A stretch of DNA of 64,000 bases from NCBI GenBank assembly GCA_021851405.1, contig JAJZDW010000003.1, forward strand, positions 113,556-177,555, read 5' to 3'. The DNA is from Pseudomonadota bacterium. Its GTDB lineage: Bacteria > Pseudomonadota > Gammaproteobacteria > Steroidobacterales > Steroidobacteraceae. The first letter of the stretch is position 1; every line of letters begins with the position of its first letter. This document shows positions 43,941-53,858 of this stretch, piece after piece. A program made the position numbers and the translations under genes. Below the pieces are notes generated by a model, which saw only the letters and a list, made by a program, of their open reading frames with translations, had not been told where the DNA came from and made no database searches.

Positions 43941-46673
43941 ATGATCGCCAAACGCTCAAGTCTGGTGATGGTGCTGCTGCTGGCGTTGCCACCGGCGGCG
44001 CTGGCTCTGGGCCTCGGGACTATTCATTTAAAGTCGCATCTCGACCAGCCGCTGGATGCGCGCATCGATTTGCTCGATGCCACCCCGGGGGCGCTGCAGA
44101 GCCTCTCGGTGCGGCTCGCTTCGCGCACGACGTTCACCAAGTACGGCCTGGACTGGCCGGCCTATCTCGACGGGGCGCGGCTCAAGGTCACGCACGCGGC
44201 CGGCGGGCGCATCGTGCTGCACCTGACCTCAAGCCTCCCGGTGACCGACCCGATTCTGACCCTGCTGGTCAAGGCCAGCTGGGACCGCGGCGTGCTGTTC
44301 CGCGAGTACACCATCCTCCTGAATCCGCCGGTGTACGTGCCGAGCGCGAGCCAGCCGCACTCGGTCGCGATCGCCGCGCCGGTGGTGGGCAATGCGCCAC
44401 GCGCGGCGGCGCTGCCGCAGGCGAGCGCGACGGCGTCGGCACCGGCACCGGCACCGGCGAGTCCCGCGGTGAGCCTGCCGCGCTCGGTGCACGTGCACGC
44501 CGGCGAGACGCTCTCGGGCATCGCCAGCCGCATCAGCGGCGGTGGCATGGACTCGACGCCGACCCGGCAGTGGATGGTGGCGATCTACCAGCTCAATCCG
44601 CAGGCCTTCGCGAACAACATGAACATGCTGCGCGCCGGTGCGGTGCTGCGCATCCCGGCGGCGAGCGCCGCGCAACAGGTGGCCCCTTCGGCGGCCTGGC
44701 GCGACGTGACCCGCCAGGACAGCGCCTGGCGCGCCGGGCAGGGCGGCAGTACCGGGCGGCTGCGGCTCGTCGCGCCGAGCAGCCCCGGCGCGGGCACCGG
44801 TCGCGGCACCTCGGCGGCCGTCGGTGCGCTGCAGGCACAGGTGCAGACGCTGAAAGGTCAACTGGCGCAGGAGAAGCGCCTGGTGCAACTGAAGAGTGCG
44901 GCACTCGCGGCGCTGCAGGCGCAGGTGGCCACTGGCAAGCGCGCCCCGGCGGCGGCGCCTCCGGCACCCCCGCCGGCGGCGCGCGCGCCCGCACTGCATC
45001 GGCCGATGAAGCTGCACCCGCCGCAGCCGAACCCGGCCGCGGCGCCCACGGCGACGCCGAGCGCGCTCGGGCAGATGGTGCGCCGCTACTGGTGGGCGCT
45101 GTTGGCACTGGTGGCGCTGCTGATCGCCTACGGGCTGGCGCGCGTGCTGCGCGGCCGGCGCGAATCCGCCGCCAATGATCTGCTGCGCGAGTCGGCCGAC
45201 GGCGGCTTCGCCGAACCGGCGCACGCCGCGGGACCGATCGAGCCGCACGGCGGGGCGCGTCACAACGATGCGATCGATGTGCGCGAGACGACGCATGAGC
45301 AGCCGCGCCTGGTGATGCACGATGCGTCGGGGCCGGTCGTTCAGACGCACGTCTCGGCCGACCAGACGATGAGCAGCGAGACGGCGCTGAACCTCGAGCA
45401 GGGCGATCCGCTCGCCGAGGCCGATTTCCACATGGCGTATGGCCTGTACGATCAGGCCGCCGATCTGATCCGCATCGCCATTCAGCGCGAGCCGCAGCGG
45501 CACGATCTGAAGCTCAAGCTCCTCGAAGTGTTCTTCGTCTGGGGCAACAAGGAGCAGTTCGTCGAACTGGCGCACGAGCTGGCCGGAACACGCGATCAGG
45601 CGCCGGCCGGCGAATGGGACAAGGTCATCATCATGGGTCGGCAGCTCGCCCCGGATGATCCGCTGTTCGCAGGCTCCGAGGTCAGCGGCGCGGCCGCGCA
45701 GGGCGTCGATCTGGATCTGGAAGGCGGCCAGGGCCGGGTGGATTTCGATCTGATGGGCGGTGCGGTGCCGGGTGCTGCAACCCCCGGCAGCACCGGCAAT
45801 ACCGGTGCGTTCGATCTGGACATTGGCGCGGCCCTCGGGGAGGAGTTGCCCGGGGATACGGTCGCCGGCGACGATCTGAACGACTCGTTCCCGGACCTGG
45901 AAGCGACCGGTTCGGAAACCGGCGTGACCCAGGAAATGGCCGAGCATCCGTTCGAACCGGTCGAGCCGACGGTCGAGCAGCCTGCGCTGCATGTGGCCGG
46001 CCAGGCCGCGCTGCGCGAGAAAGTCGAGGCGCTGAGCCAGGGCTCGGAGCGCACCGCGGAGCTCGCCATCGACGATCTGGGACTGGACCTGGGGGCGTTC
46101 GAGACCACGGTCCAGCCGGGTCTGGGCACGGACGCGCCGACGTTGGTGGCGGGCCTCGATGAACATTCCCGCCAGATGCTCGAGCGGGCCGGCGAAGCGG
46201 CCGCCGGCGAGCGGTCGGCGGCACCGGAATCCACCGGCACCACCAGTGCCTGGCAGATCGATGAGCGGGAGCTCGAAAGTCTGTTGGCCGAAGAGCCGTC
46301 CGGGGCACGCGATACCTCCGAGACCTCGCGGCTGAGCGCACTCGATGTGGCCGGGGTGGACTTCGACCTCGGCGGTACCGCCGAGCCGAAACCTGCCGCC
46401 CGCGAGGGTCTGGATTTCGACATCGGCACGGCCACGTTCGCCCATACGGACGTCGGCGCGATGGGCGAGAGCCCGACGGGCGAGAATGGCGTGCTCGGGG
46501 ACTTCGAGCCGGTGAGCATGAGCGAAGTGGGCACCAAGCTCGATCTGGCCCGCGCGTACATGGATATGGGTGATCCGGAAGGGGCCCGCAGCATCCTGGA
46601 GGAAGTGATGCACGAGGGCTCGGATGTCCAGCGCCAGGAGGCCGGGCGCCTGCTGGAGTCGCTGCCCGGCTGA
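43941..46673 (+). CDS. fimV: FimV-like LysM pilus-assembly/polarity protein
   Basis: The ATG at 43941 gives 910 residues with a clear signal peptide (MIAKRSSLVMVLLLALPPAA); an ATG at 43920 is an alternative. The N-terminal FimV domain LGLGTIHLKSHLDQPLDARI is followed by a LysM peptidoglycan-binding motif (HAGETLSGIASRI near 190), an Ala/Pro-rich coiled segment, one transmembrane helix near 385-405 (YWWALLALVALLIAYGLA), and an acidic cytoplasmic tail with TPR-like pieces. It ends in the FimV C-terminal domain (GTKLDLARAYMDMGDPEGAR). FimV organises the pole, type IV pili and c-di-GMP/cAMP signalling in Pseudomonas. The stop overlaps truA. Confidence 0.9.
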   Translation: MIAKRSSLVMVLLLALPPAALALGLGTIHLKSHLDQPLDARIDLLDATPGALQSLSVRLASRTTFTKYGLDWPAYLDGARLKVTHAAGGRIVLHLTSSLPVTDPILTLLVKASWDRGVLFREYTILLNPPVYVPSASQPHSVAIAAPVVGNAPRAAALPQASATASAPAPAPASPAVSLPRSVHVHAGETLSGIASRISGGGMDSTPTRQWMVAIYQLNPQAFANNMNMLRAGAVLRIPAASAAQQVAPSAAWRDVTRQDSAWRAGQGGSTGRLRLVAPSSPGAGTGRGTSAAVGALQAQVQTLKGQLAQEKRLVQLKSAALAALQAQVATGKRAPAAAPPAPPPAARAPALHRPMKLHPPQPNPAAAPTATPSALGQMVRRYWWALLALVALLIAYGLARVLRGRRESAANDLLRESADGGFAEPAHAAGPIEPHGGARHNDAIDVRETTHEQPRLVMHDASGPVVQTHVSADQTMSSETALNLEQGDPLAEADFHMAYGLYDQAADLIRIAIQREPQRHDLKLKLLEVFFVWGNKEQFVELAHELAGTRDQAPAGEWDKVIIMGRQLAPDDPLFAGSEVSGAAAQGVDLDLEGGQGRVDFDLMGGAVPGAATPGSTGNTGAFDLDIGAALGEELPGDTVAGDDLNDSFPDLEATGSETGVTQEMAEHPFEPVEPTVEQPALHVAGQAALREKVEALSQGSERTAELAIDDLGLDLGAFETTVQPGLGTDAPTLVAGLDEHSRQMLERAGEAAAGERSAAPESTGTTSAWQIDERELESLLAEEPSGARDTSETSRLSALDVAGVDFDLGGTAEPKPAAREGLDFDIGTATFAHTDVGAMGESPTGENGVLGDFEPVSMSEVGTKLDLARAYMDMGDPEGARSILEEVMHEGSDVQRQEAGRLLESLPG

Positions 46674-47455
46674 TGCCTCGCATCGCGGTCGGACTGCAGT
46701 ACCAGGGCGGCGCGTACGCCGGCTGGCAGCACCAGCCGTCGAGTCCGAGCGTGCAGGACTGCCTGGAGGCCGCCCTCGGCACGATCGCCGCCGAGCCCGT
46801 CAGCCTCACCTGCGCGGGCCGCACCGACGCCGGGGTGCATGCCCGCGGCCAGGTGGTTCACTTCGACACCCGCGCGGTGCGCACGCAGCGCGCCTGGCTG
46901 CTCGGGGCCAACAGCGAGCTGCCGCCCGACATCAGCGTCTCGTGGGTGCGGCCGGTGCCCGAACACTTCCATGCGCGCTATTCGGCCGAGGCGCGCACCT
47001 ATCGCTACCTCATCCTGAACCGCCGCGCCCGCTCCGCGTTGTTTGCGCGACGGGCCACGTGGATCCATCGGCCGCTCGACGCCGCGGCCATGGCGCAGGC
47101 GGCCGCGTGGCTCGAGGGCGAGCACGACTTCAGCGCGTTTCGTGCCGCCGAATGCCAGGCGAAATCCCCCATCCGCCGTCTCGAGCGGCTCACCGTCGAG
47201 CGCCGGGGCGACTGGCTCGTCATCGAGGCGACCGCCAACGCATTCCTGCATCACATGGTGCGCAACATCGTCGGCCTGCTGATCGCGGTCGGTAAGGGCG
47301 ATGCCCCGCCGGAGTGGGCCGCGCAGGTGCTCGCGGGGCGCGAGCGGCGCCGCGGTGCCGCGACGGCGCCGGCCGCGGGGCTGTATCTGTGGTCGGTGCG
47401 CTACGCCGAGGCGTTTGCGCTGCCGCCCCCGCCCGACGGGCCTGACCTGCGCTGA
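46673..47455 (+). CDS. truA: tRNA pseudouridine(38-40) synthase
   Basis: TruA isomerises uridines 38-40 in the anticodon arm of many tRNAs. The 260-residue product has the catalytic Asp52 in CAGRTDAGVHARGQ and the RTYRYLILNR and FLHHMVRNIVG segments expected. It overlaps the fimV stop in TGATG. In Pseudomonas and relatives trpF follows; here accD comes 40 bases later. Confidence 0.95.
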   Translation: MPRIAVGLQYQGGAYAGWQHQPSSPSVQDCLEAALGTIAAEPVSLTCAGRTDAGVHARGQVVHFDTRAVRTQRAWLLGANSELPPDISVSWVRPVPEHFHARYSAEARTYRYLILNRRARSALFARRATWIHRPLDAAAMAQAAAWLEGEHDFSAFRAAECQAKSPIRRLERLTVERRGDWLVIEATANAFLHHMVRNIVGLLIAVGKGDAPPEWAAQVLAGRERRRGAATAPAAGLYLWSVRYAEAFALPPPPDGPDLR

Positions 47456-47494
47456 TGGGCTATCATCCCGCCCTGGTCTCCTGGCGGATGCCCT

Positions 47495-48358
47495 ATGTCC
47501 TGGTTTGAAAAGATCATGCCCTCGCGGATCAAGACCGAACGGCGCACGCGTTCGGTCCCTGAGGGCCTGTGGATCAAATGCCCAATCTGCGACGCCGTGC
47601 TGTACCGCGCCGAGCTCGAGCGCAACCTGTACGTCTGTCCCAAGTGCGCGCACCACATGCGCATCGGCGCGCGCGAGCGGCTGGAGTCCTTCCTCGATCC
47701 GGGCACCGGCGTGGAGCTGGCCACACGGATCACCCCGGAGGACCCGCTGAAGTTCCGCGACAGCAAGCGCTACAAGGACCGTCTGGCGCAGGCGCAGAAG
47801 AACACCGGTGAGGCCGATGCGCTGGTGGTGATGGTCGGGGCGCTCGAAGGGCTCGCGCTGGTCGCCTGCGCGTTCGAATTCCAATTTCTCGGCGGCTCGA
47901 TGGGCTCGGTGGTCGGGGAGCGCTTCAAGCGTGCGGCCGATCACTGCCTCGCCGAGCGGATGCCGCTGGTGTGTTTCACGGCCAGCGGCGGAGCGCGCAT
48001 GCAGGAGGCGCTGTACTCGCTGCTGCAGATGGCCAAGACCTCCGCGGCGCTCGCGCAGATGCGCCGCGCCCGGCTGCCGTTCATCTCCGTGATGACCGAT
48101 CCGACCACCGGTGGGGTGTCGGCGAGTCTGGCGATGCTCGGGGACCTCAATCTCGCCGAGCCGCGCGCGCTGATCGGCTTCGCTGGTGCGCGCGTCATCC
48201 AGCAGACCGTGCGCGAGACGCTGCCGGAGGGCTTTCAGCGCAGCGAGTTTCTGCTCGAGCACGGCGCACTCGACATGATCGTCGATCGCCGCGAGATGCG
48301 CGCGCGCATCGGCGCGGTGCTGCGCCTGCTGCTGAAGCAGCCCGCGGCCGCCGCCTGA
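47495..48358 (+). CDS. accD: Acetyl-CoA carboxylase carboxyltransferase subunit beta
   Basis: AccD with AccA transfers the carboxyl group from biotin to acetyl-CoA, the first committed step of fatty-acid synthesis. The 287-residue product has a zinc ribbon with C29, C32, C48 and C51, then the crotonase-like carboxyltransferase domain with [12 protein letters not shown] near 131, [12 protein letters not shown] near 160 and PTTGGVSAS near 203. All zinc ligands are present. Confidence 0.96.
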   Translation: MSWFEKIMPSRIKTERRTRSVPEGLWIKCPICDAVLYRAELERNLYVCPKCAHHMRIGARERLESFLDPGTGVELATRITPEDPLKFRDSKRYKDRLAQAQKNTGEADALVVMVGALEGLALVACAFEFQFLGGSMGSVVGERFKRAADHCLAERMPLVCFTASGGARMQEALYSLLQMAKTSAALAQMRRARLPFISVMTDPTTGGVSASLAMLGDLNLAEPRALIGFAGARVIQQTVRETLPEGFQRSEFLLEHGALDMIVDRREMRARIGAVLRLLLKQPAAAA

Positions 48359-48398
48359 GGGCGCGCCGCGTCGCTGGGGCCGCATCGTCGGGGCGCCC

Positions 48399-49700
48399 GT
48401 GAGCGAGTCACTCGAGTATTGGCTGGCGCGCCAGCAGGCGGCCCATCCGCACAGCATTGATCTGGGCCTGGAGCGGGTCGGCGCCGTGGCGCGCCGGCTC
48501 GGGCTCGATCGGCCGGCGGCGCACGTGATCACCGTGGCCGGCACCAACGGCAAGGGCTCGACGGCGGCGCACACCGAGGCGCTGCTGCTCGCCGCCGGGG
48601 CCACCGTCGGGCTGTTCACCTCACCCCATTTTCTTCGCTACAACGAGCGCATCCGCATCCACGGTCGCGAAGTCGACGATGCGGCGCTGGTGTGCGCGTT
48701 CGAGCACATCGAGGCGGCCCGTGGCCCTGAAACCCTCACCTTCTTCGAATACAACACGCTCGCGGCGCTGTGGCTGTTCGCTCAGGCGGGCGTGCGCTTC
48801 GCGGTGCTCGAGGTGGGCCTGGGCGGACGGCTCGATGCGACCAACCTGATCGATGCCGATGCGGCCGTGCTCTGTTCGGTCGGCCTCGACCATCGCGACT
48901 GGCTCGGCGAGACGCTCGAGGCGATCGGCGCGGAGAAGGCGGGCATTTTTCGCGCCGGGCGCCCGGCGGTGCTCGGCACCCCGAACCTGCCCGAGAGCGT
49001 CTACGCGGCAATCCGGCGGCTCGGGGCGCGCACGGTGCTGGCCGAGCGGGACTTCCGCTGGGCAGTGCACGCCGAGGGCCGCTGGCGCTACGCGGGGCCC
49101 CGGCTGCGGCTGGAGGACCTGCCGCCCTCGCGGCTGGAGGGCCTCATTCAGTACCGCAATGCGGCCACCGCGCTGGCGGCGATCGAATCGCTCGAGACGA
49201 GTCGGCCGCACGGTGAGATCGACGCCGTGCTCGCCGCGCTCGATGCTCGCACCGTGGGCACGGCGCTCGCGTCGGTGCGGCTCGCCGGGCGGTTTCAGGT
49301 GGTCCCGCGCGAGGTGCCGTGGATTCTGGATATCGCGCACAACGCGCCGGCGGCGCAGGTCCTGGCGGGGGAACTGGCTCGCCGTCCCTGCCGCGGCCGC
49401 ACGCTCGCGGTCTTCGGGGTGCTCGGCGACAAGGACGCGCCCGAGATCGCCGCGGCGCTCGCGCCGTGGGTCGCGGAATGGTTCCTGTGCGCACTGCCGG
49501 GCCCTCGAGGCACCAGCGCCGAGGCGCTCGGGCAGCGGCTCGCGGCCGTGATATCCGCACCGCACCTGTTCGAGTCGGTCGACGCCGCCTGTGTCGCGGC
49601 ACGCGCCGGTGCGCAGCCCGGCGATCGAGTGATCGTCTGCGGCTCGGTGTACACGGTCGGGCCGGCGCTGAAGTGGCTTGGGGTATACTGCGCGCCGTGA
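48399..49700 (+). CDS. folC: Bifunctional dihydrofolate synthase/folylpolyglutamate synthase
   Basis: FolC adds glutamate to dihydropteroate and extends folate polyglutamates. The 433-residue product has a P-loop VAGTNGKGSTAAH near residue 49, TSPHFLRYNERIRI near 73 and LEVGLGGRLDATNLI near 136, all typical of the Mur-ligase-like FolC family. Start is GTG. Its stop overlaps the GTG of the SPOR gene. The accD-folC-dedD-cvpA-purF order is conserved in gammaproteobacteria. Confidence 0.94.
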   Translation: MSESLEYWLARQQAAHPHSIDLGLERVGAVARRLGLDRPAAHVITVAGTNGKGSTAAHTEALLLAAGATVGLFTSPHFLRYNERIRIHGREVDDAALVCAFEHIEAARGPETLTFFEYNTLAALWLFAQAGVRFAVLEVGLGGRLDATNLIDADAAVLCSVGLDHRDWLGETLEAIGAEKAGIFRAGRPAVLGTPNLPESVYAAIRRLGARTVLAERDFRWAVHAEGRWRYAGPRLRLEDLPPSRLEGLIQYRNAATALAAIESLETSRPHGEIDAVLAALDARTVGTALASVRLAGRFQVVPREVPWILDIAHNAPAAQVLAGELARRPCRGRTLAVFGVLGDKDAPEIAAALAPWVAEWFLCALPGPRGTSAEALGQRLAAVISAPHLFESVDAACVAARAGAQPGDRVIVCGSVYTVGPALKWLGVYCAP

Positions 49701-50419
49701 AAGAACGTCTGACGGGCGCCATCATTCTCGTGGCGCTGATCGTGCTGTTGGTTCCCGAGTTGCTGACCGGACCGCCGCGGAGGAAGGCTGCGGGCGCACC
49801 GCCGGCCGGCACCACCGTCGCTGGCGCACCCGTACACTCCTACACGTTGCCGCTCGGACCGGGCGCTCGGGCCGCCGCGCAGCGCCTGACCGTACCTGCG
49901 GCCGGATCCGGCGCCAAGGCGTCGGGTGCGCCTGCGCCGTCCGCGCAGACCTCCGCGGCACCGGTCCCGGTGCCCGCCGCGCCACCCGCCCCCGCGCCCA
50001 AGGTCCAAACTGAGGCCAAGTCACAGGTCCCGTCTCGAGCACCGTCCCAGGTCCCGCACTCGGCGACGCCTTCCGCTCGGCCGGCGGCAACGGCGCACCG
50101 GGCCGCTCCGCTCCGCCGCCCGGTGCGGACCGCGCCGCAGCGACGCCCGCCGCGGTCCGCTCCCCCGGTGAGCCGGCGCGCGCGCAGCGCCGGCCACTGG
50201 ACGGTGCAACTCGGGGTGTTTGCGCTCCACGCCGATGCTCTGCGCCTCGCCGGGCGGGCACGCGCGAAGGGGTTCGGAGTGCGTCTGGCGCCGCTGCGAC
50301 TGCGGGGGCGGCTGCTGTGGCGCGTCACCGGCCAGGCGGAGCCGACCCGCGCTGCGGCGCTGCAGCTGGCGCGGCGGTTCGACCGGGCAGGCTTGCGGGG
50401 CGATCTGCTGCGCCAGTGA
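49697..50419 (+). CDS. DedD-like SPOR-domain protein
   Basis: The 240-residue product has one N-terminal transmembrane helix (LTGAIILVALIVLLVPELL, residues 5-23), a long Ala/Pro/Ser-rich periplasmic linker, and a C-terminal SPOR domain (about 165-238; WTVQLGVFALHADALRL). SPOR domains bind glycan strands stripped of stem peptides at the division septum, so a role in cell division like E. coli DedD is likely. The GTG start overlaps the folC stop; a TATACT box at 49684-49689 could also give it its own promoter. Confidence 0.88.
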   Translation: MKERLTGAIILVALIVLLVPELLTGPPRRKAAGAPPAGTTVAGAPVHSYTLPLGPGARAAAQRLTVPAAGSGAKASGAPAPSAQTSAAPVPVPAAPPAPAPKVQTEAKSQVPSRAPSQVPHSATPSARPAATAHRAAPLRRPVRTAPQRRPPRSAPPVSRRARSAGHWTVQLGVFALHADALRLAGRARAKGFGVRLAPLRLRGRLLWRVTGQAEPTRAAALQLARRFDRAGLRGDLLRQ

Positions 50420-50605
50420 ACTGGCGTCGAGCGGCGCAGCGCGGGCTCTTGTACAATCCGCGCCCCCAGCCACCGTCCGACGGATGATGCGCCCGTTACG
50501 GCCGCCGCACAGCGAGTCCTTCCCGCCCTCGATCCGGCGACCTGGACGCTGGCGCATCCGGCGGGCGCCGAGCGCCACAGCCTGCACCTCGAGCGGTGAA
50601 TCCGC
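50420..50605 (+). promoter_or_regulatory. cvpA leader with probable promoter
   Basis: This 186-base gap contains TTGTACAATCC, with a good -10 hexamer TACAAT at 50452-50457, about 150 bases before cvpA. The stretch between has coding-like base composition in one frame (ending at a TGA at 50597-50599) but no start codon there, so it may be a long leader or a relic. No -35 box stands out. Confidence 0.35.
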
Positions 50606-51079
50606 ATGATGACCACCGATTACGTGATTGCCGCGGTGATCGTGCTGTCCGCCGTGATCGGGGCCGTGCGCGGCTTTTTGCGTGAGGCGATCGCACTGGC
50701 GACCTGGCTGGTCGCGCTGTTTCTGGCCTGGCACCTGGCCGCTCGTCTGGCGCCGCACCTCGGCGGGCTGTTGGCGGCCCCGGCGGTGCGGATCTGGGCC
50801 GCGCGCGGGATCATTGCCGCGCTGGTGCTTCTGGCCGGTACCGCCCTGGGGGCGATCGTGGCGCATTTCGTGCGCCTGTCGATCTTCAGCGGCACCGATC
50901 GTTTTCTCGGCTTTCTGTTCGGCGCAGCCCGCGGGGCGGTGCTGCTCGGGGTATTTGTCATCCTCGCCGAGCTGTTGCACCTTGATACCCAGGACTGGTG
51001 GCGCCATTCAATGCTCCTCCCGTACGGCAAAGCGATTGCCGGGGGATTGCGGGCGCTGGTCGGATCCGGATGGCTGTGA
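50606..51079 (+). CDS. cvpA: CvpA family membrane protein
   Basis: The 157-residue product has four predicted membrane segments (about 5-25, 28-47, 62-82 and 100-120) with the family signature VIGAVRGFLREAIALATWLVA near the first two. CvpA is named for colicin V production in E. coli and has been linked to envelope integrity; its molecular activity is not known. The gene is just before purF, as in E. coli. Confidence 0.9.
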   Translation: MMTTDYVIAAVIVLSAVIGAVRGFLREAIALATWLVALFLAWHLAARLAPHLGGLLAAPAVRIWAARGIIAALVLLAGTALGAIVAHFVRLSIFSGTDRFLGFLFGAARGAVLLGVFVILAELLHLDTQDWWRHSMLLPYGKAIAGGLRALVGSGWL

Positions 51080-51087
51080 GGTAGGCT

Positions 51088-52596
51088 ATGTGTGGAATCG
51101 TCGGCTTGGTCGGCACGAGCGCGGTCAATCAGCGCCTCTACGACGCGCTCACCGTGCTGCAGCACCGCGGTCAGGATGCCGCGGGCATCGCCACCAGCGG
51201 CGACGGGGGGCTGTGCGTGCGCAAGGCGAGCGGCCTGGTGCGCGATGTCTTTCAGCAACAGCACATGCTCGAGCTGAAGGGTCACATCGGCATCGGACAC
51301 GTGCGCTATCCGACCGCGGGCTGCGACAGCGCCTCGGAGGCCCAACCGTTCTACGTCAACTCCCCGTACGGGATCTGCCTGGCGCACAACGGTAACCTCA
51401 CCAACGCGACCGAACTGGCCGAAGTGCTGATCCGTGAGGATCGCCGGCACCTGAACACCACCTCGGACTCTGAGGTGCTGCTGAACGTGTTCGCCTCGGA
51501 GCTGCAGCGCATCGGCACGCCGCGCGTCACGCCGGCCGACGTGTTCGCGGCGCTCGAGGCGGTGTACCGACGCTGCCGCGGCGGCTTTGCCGTCGTGGCG
51601 ATGGTGATCGGGCACGGCGTCGTGGGTTTCCGCGACCCGAACGGCATCCGCCCGCTGGTGCTCGGGGAGCGAGACACTGCGCAAGGCAAGGAGTGGATGC
51701 TCGCCTCCGAGAGCGTTGCGCTCGACAGTCTCGGCTTCCGCTTCCTGCGCGACATCGCTCCGGGCGAGGCGGTGCTGATCGATGAGGCGGGTCGGCTGCA
51801 CGCGCACCGCTGCGTCACCGTCGCTCGCCACGCGCCGTGCATCTTCGAGTACGTGTATTTCGCCCGCCCCGACTCGAAGATCGACGATATCTCGGTGTAC
51901 CGCGCCCGCATGCGCATGGGCGATCGGCTCGCAGAGAAGATCCTGCGCGAGCGACCGAACCACGACATCGACGTGGTCATTCCGATTCCCGACACCAGTC
52001 GCACCAGTGCGCTGCAGCTGGCGCAGCGGCTCGGCCTGAAGTACCGCGAAGGGTTCACCAAGAACCGCTATATCGGCCGTACCTTCATCATGCCCGGCCA
52101 GCAGCAGCGGCAGAAATCCGTGCGCAGCAAGCTGAACGCCATTGATCTGGAGTTTCGCGGCAAGAACGTACTGCTGGTGGATGACTCGATCGTGCGCGGC
52201 ACCACCTCGGCGCAGATCATCGAGCTCGCCCGCGAAGCCGGGGCGCGCAAGGTGTATTTCGCCTCGGCCGCCCCGCCGGTGCGCTACCCGAACGTGTACG
52301 GCATCGACATGCCGGCGGCCCGTGAGCTGGTGGCCGCCGGACGCAGCGTCGAGGATGTGATGCGGCTGATCGGCGCCGATTGGCTGGTCTACCAGGATCT
52401 TGAGGATCTCATCGCGGCGTGCAAGCACGAGGACTCGCAGATCGAGGAGTTCGACACCTCGTGCTTCTCCGGCCAGTACGTCACCGGGGACATCACGCCG
52501 CAGTATCTCGAGCGCTTGCAGCGCGAGCGTTCCGACGAGGCCAAGCAGCGTGGCCGCGAGGGACGGGGAGCGCTGAAAATCGTCCACGGTGGCTGA
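51088..52596 (+). CDS. purF: Amidophosphoribosyltransferase
   Basis: PurF makes phosphoribosylamine from PRPP and glutamine, the first step of purine synthesis. The 502-residue product starts MCGIVGLVG, so Cys2 is the N-terminal nucleophile without a propeptide, as in E. coli. The PRPP loop [14 protein letters not shown] near residue 363 and the glutaminase [15 protein letters not shown] segment ([12 protein letters not shown]) near 95 are present. The stop overlaps the next GTG by eight bases. Confidence 0.96.
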   Translation: MCGIVGLVGTSAVNQRLYDALTVLQHRGQDAAGIATSGDGGLCVRKASGLVRDVFQQQHMLELKGHIGIGHVRYPTAGCDSASEAQPFYVNSPYGICLAHNGNLTNATELAEVLIREDRRHLNTTSDSEVLLNVFASELQRIGTPRVTPADVFAALEAVYRRCRGGFAVVAMVIGHGVVGFRDPNGIRPLVLGERDTAQGKEWMLASESVALDSLGFRFLRDIAPGEAVLIDEAGRLHAHRCVTVARHAPCIFEYVYFARPDSKIDDISVYRARMRMGDRLAEKILRERPNHDIDVVIPIPDTSRTSALQLAQRLGLKYREGFTKNRYIGRTFIMPGQQQRQKSVRSKLNAIDLEFRGKNVLLVDDSIVRGTTSAQIIELAREAGARKVYFASAAPPVRYPNVYGIDMPAARELVAAGRSVEDVMRLIGADWLVYQDLEDLIAACKHEDSQIEEFDTSCFSGQYVTGDITPQYLERLQRERSDEAKQRGREGRGALKIVHGG

Positions 52597-53770
52597 CGCC
52601 CCGGCAGGCGCCGACGGGCGGCGGGAGCGGCTGATCGAGCTGTTTCGCGCCGGCCTCGCCCGCGTCGAGGGGCGTCGCTGCGTGCGCGAGGCGCTGCAGA
52701 GCGCCACATCCGCTCGGGTGTGGGCGGTGGCGATCGGGAAGGCGGCCGCGCCGATGGCGCTCGGTGCGCGCGAGGCGCTCGGGCCGGCGCTTGAGCGGCT
52801 GCTGGTGATTGCACCGGCGGGGCACGGTGCCGCGGCGCTCGCCGCAGAGCCGGGCACCGAGGTGCTCGACAGTGCCCACCCGATTCCGGATGAACGCTCG
52901 CTACACGCCGGCGCGCGGCTGCTCGAGTGGCTGCATGAGCTGCCGGCACAGGCCGAGCCGCTGTTTCTCATCTCGGGGGGCGCCTCGGCGCTGGTCGAAG
53001 TGCCTGCACCGGGGGTGACGCTCGACCAACTCGTCCGCATCGCGCGGCATGGGATGGCCGCCGGGCTCGACATTCGGGCCCTCAATGCCGAGCGCGCCCG
53101 CGGCTCGCAGATCAAGGGTGGGCGGCTCGCCGAGCGTCTCGGCGGACGTCCCGGGCGCGTGCTGTTCATCTCTGACGTGCCCGGCGATGATCCGGCGCTG
53201 ATCGGCTCAGGGCTGCTCGGGCCGGCGCCCGGCGGGGACGCCCTGCGGCGCGAGGTGATCGCGTCCCTGGATGCGGCGATGGACGGTGCGGCCGAGGCGG
53301 CTCGCGCTCGAGGGCTGACGGTGCGCCGCGCCCGCACGAGATTCTGCGGCGATGTCCAGCGCCTGGCCACCCAGTTCACGCATGAGCTCGCGCTCGGCAG
53401 CGCGCAAGTGTACGTCTGGGGCGGGGAATCGACCCTGCGGTTGCCGGCTGCCCCGGGCCGCGGTGGCCGCAATCAACATCTGGCGCTCGCCGCGGCCCGC
53501 CTGATCGCCGGATACGGCGATCTGGCGCTGCTCGCGGCCGGTACCGATGGCATCGACGGACCGACCGAGGATGCCGGGGCGGTGGTCGATGGGGAGACCT
53601 GCGGGCGCATCGCCGTGCTCGGGTTCGACGCCGACGACAGCCTGCGGCGGGCGGACGCCGGGCGCGCGCTCGCGGCCGCCGGGGTGCTGCTGCGCACCGG
53701 ACCCACGGGTACCAACGTGGCTGACCTCGTGATTGGCCTGAAGGACGCGCCGCAGCGCGCAGTCTTGTGA
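52589..53770 (+). CDS. Glycerate 2-kinase (MOFRL/TtuD type)
   Basis: The 393-residue product belongs to the DUF4147/MOFRL glycerate kinases, which phosphorylate D-glycerate to 2-phosphoglycerate. It has an N-terminal [13 protein letters not shown] segment, [12 protein letters not shown] and [17 protein letters not shown] in the first domain, and the C-terminal MOFRL domain with [14 protein letters not shown] and [15 protein letters not shown]. The start is GTG and overlaps purF. A role in glyoxylate or tartrate use is likely but no such genes are adjacent. Confidence 0.88.
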   Translation: MADAPAGADGRRERLIELFRAGLARVEGRRCVREALQSATSARVWAVAIGKAAAPMALGAREALGPALERLLVIAPAGHGAAALAAEPGTEVLDSAHPIPDERSLHAGARLLEWLHELPAQAEPLFLISGGASALVEVPAPGVTLDQLVRIARHGMAAGLDIRALNAERARGSQIKGGRLAERLGGRPGRVLFISDVPGDDPALIGSGLLGPAPGGDALRREVIASLDAAMDGAAEAARARGLTVRRARTRFCGDVQRLATQFTHELALGSAQVYVWGGESTLRLPAAPGRGGRNQHLALAAARLIAGYGDLALLAAGTDGIDGPTEDAGAVVDGETCGRIAVLGFDADDSLRRADAGRALAAAGVLLRTGPTGTNVADLVIGLKDAPQRAVL

Positions 53771-53796
53771 ACAATTGTAACTGCGGTGCTCGGCAG

Positions 53797-53824
53797 GCCG
53801 CCGCGGCTCTGGCGCCGCGGCGGC
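53797..53824 (+). terminator. GC-rich hairpin after the glycerate kinase gene
   Basis: GCCGCCGCGG and CCGCGGCGGC form a perfect 10-bp stem with an 8-base loop, 27 bases after the gene and 35 before the next start. There is no T-run, so it may be a Rho-assisted terminator or a leader structure for the two-component genes. Confidence 0.45.
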
Positions 53825-53858
53825 GTGCTCCGGTATCGTGCTCGCCACGGGCCTGACC

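Noticed and set aside
50485..50599. Small gene in the cvpA leader
   Set aside because: One frame has coding-like composition but no start codon, and the frame with ATG has no family resemblance; treated as leader.
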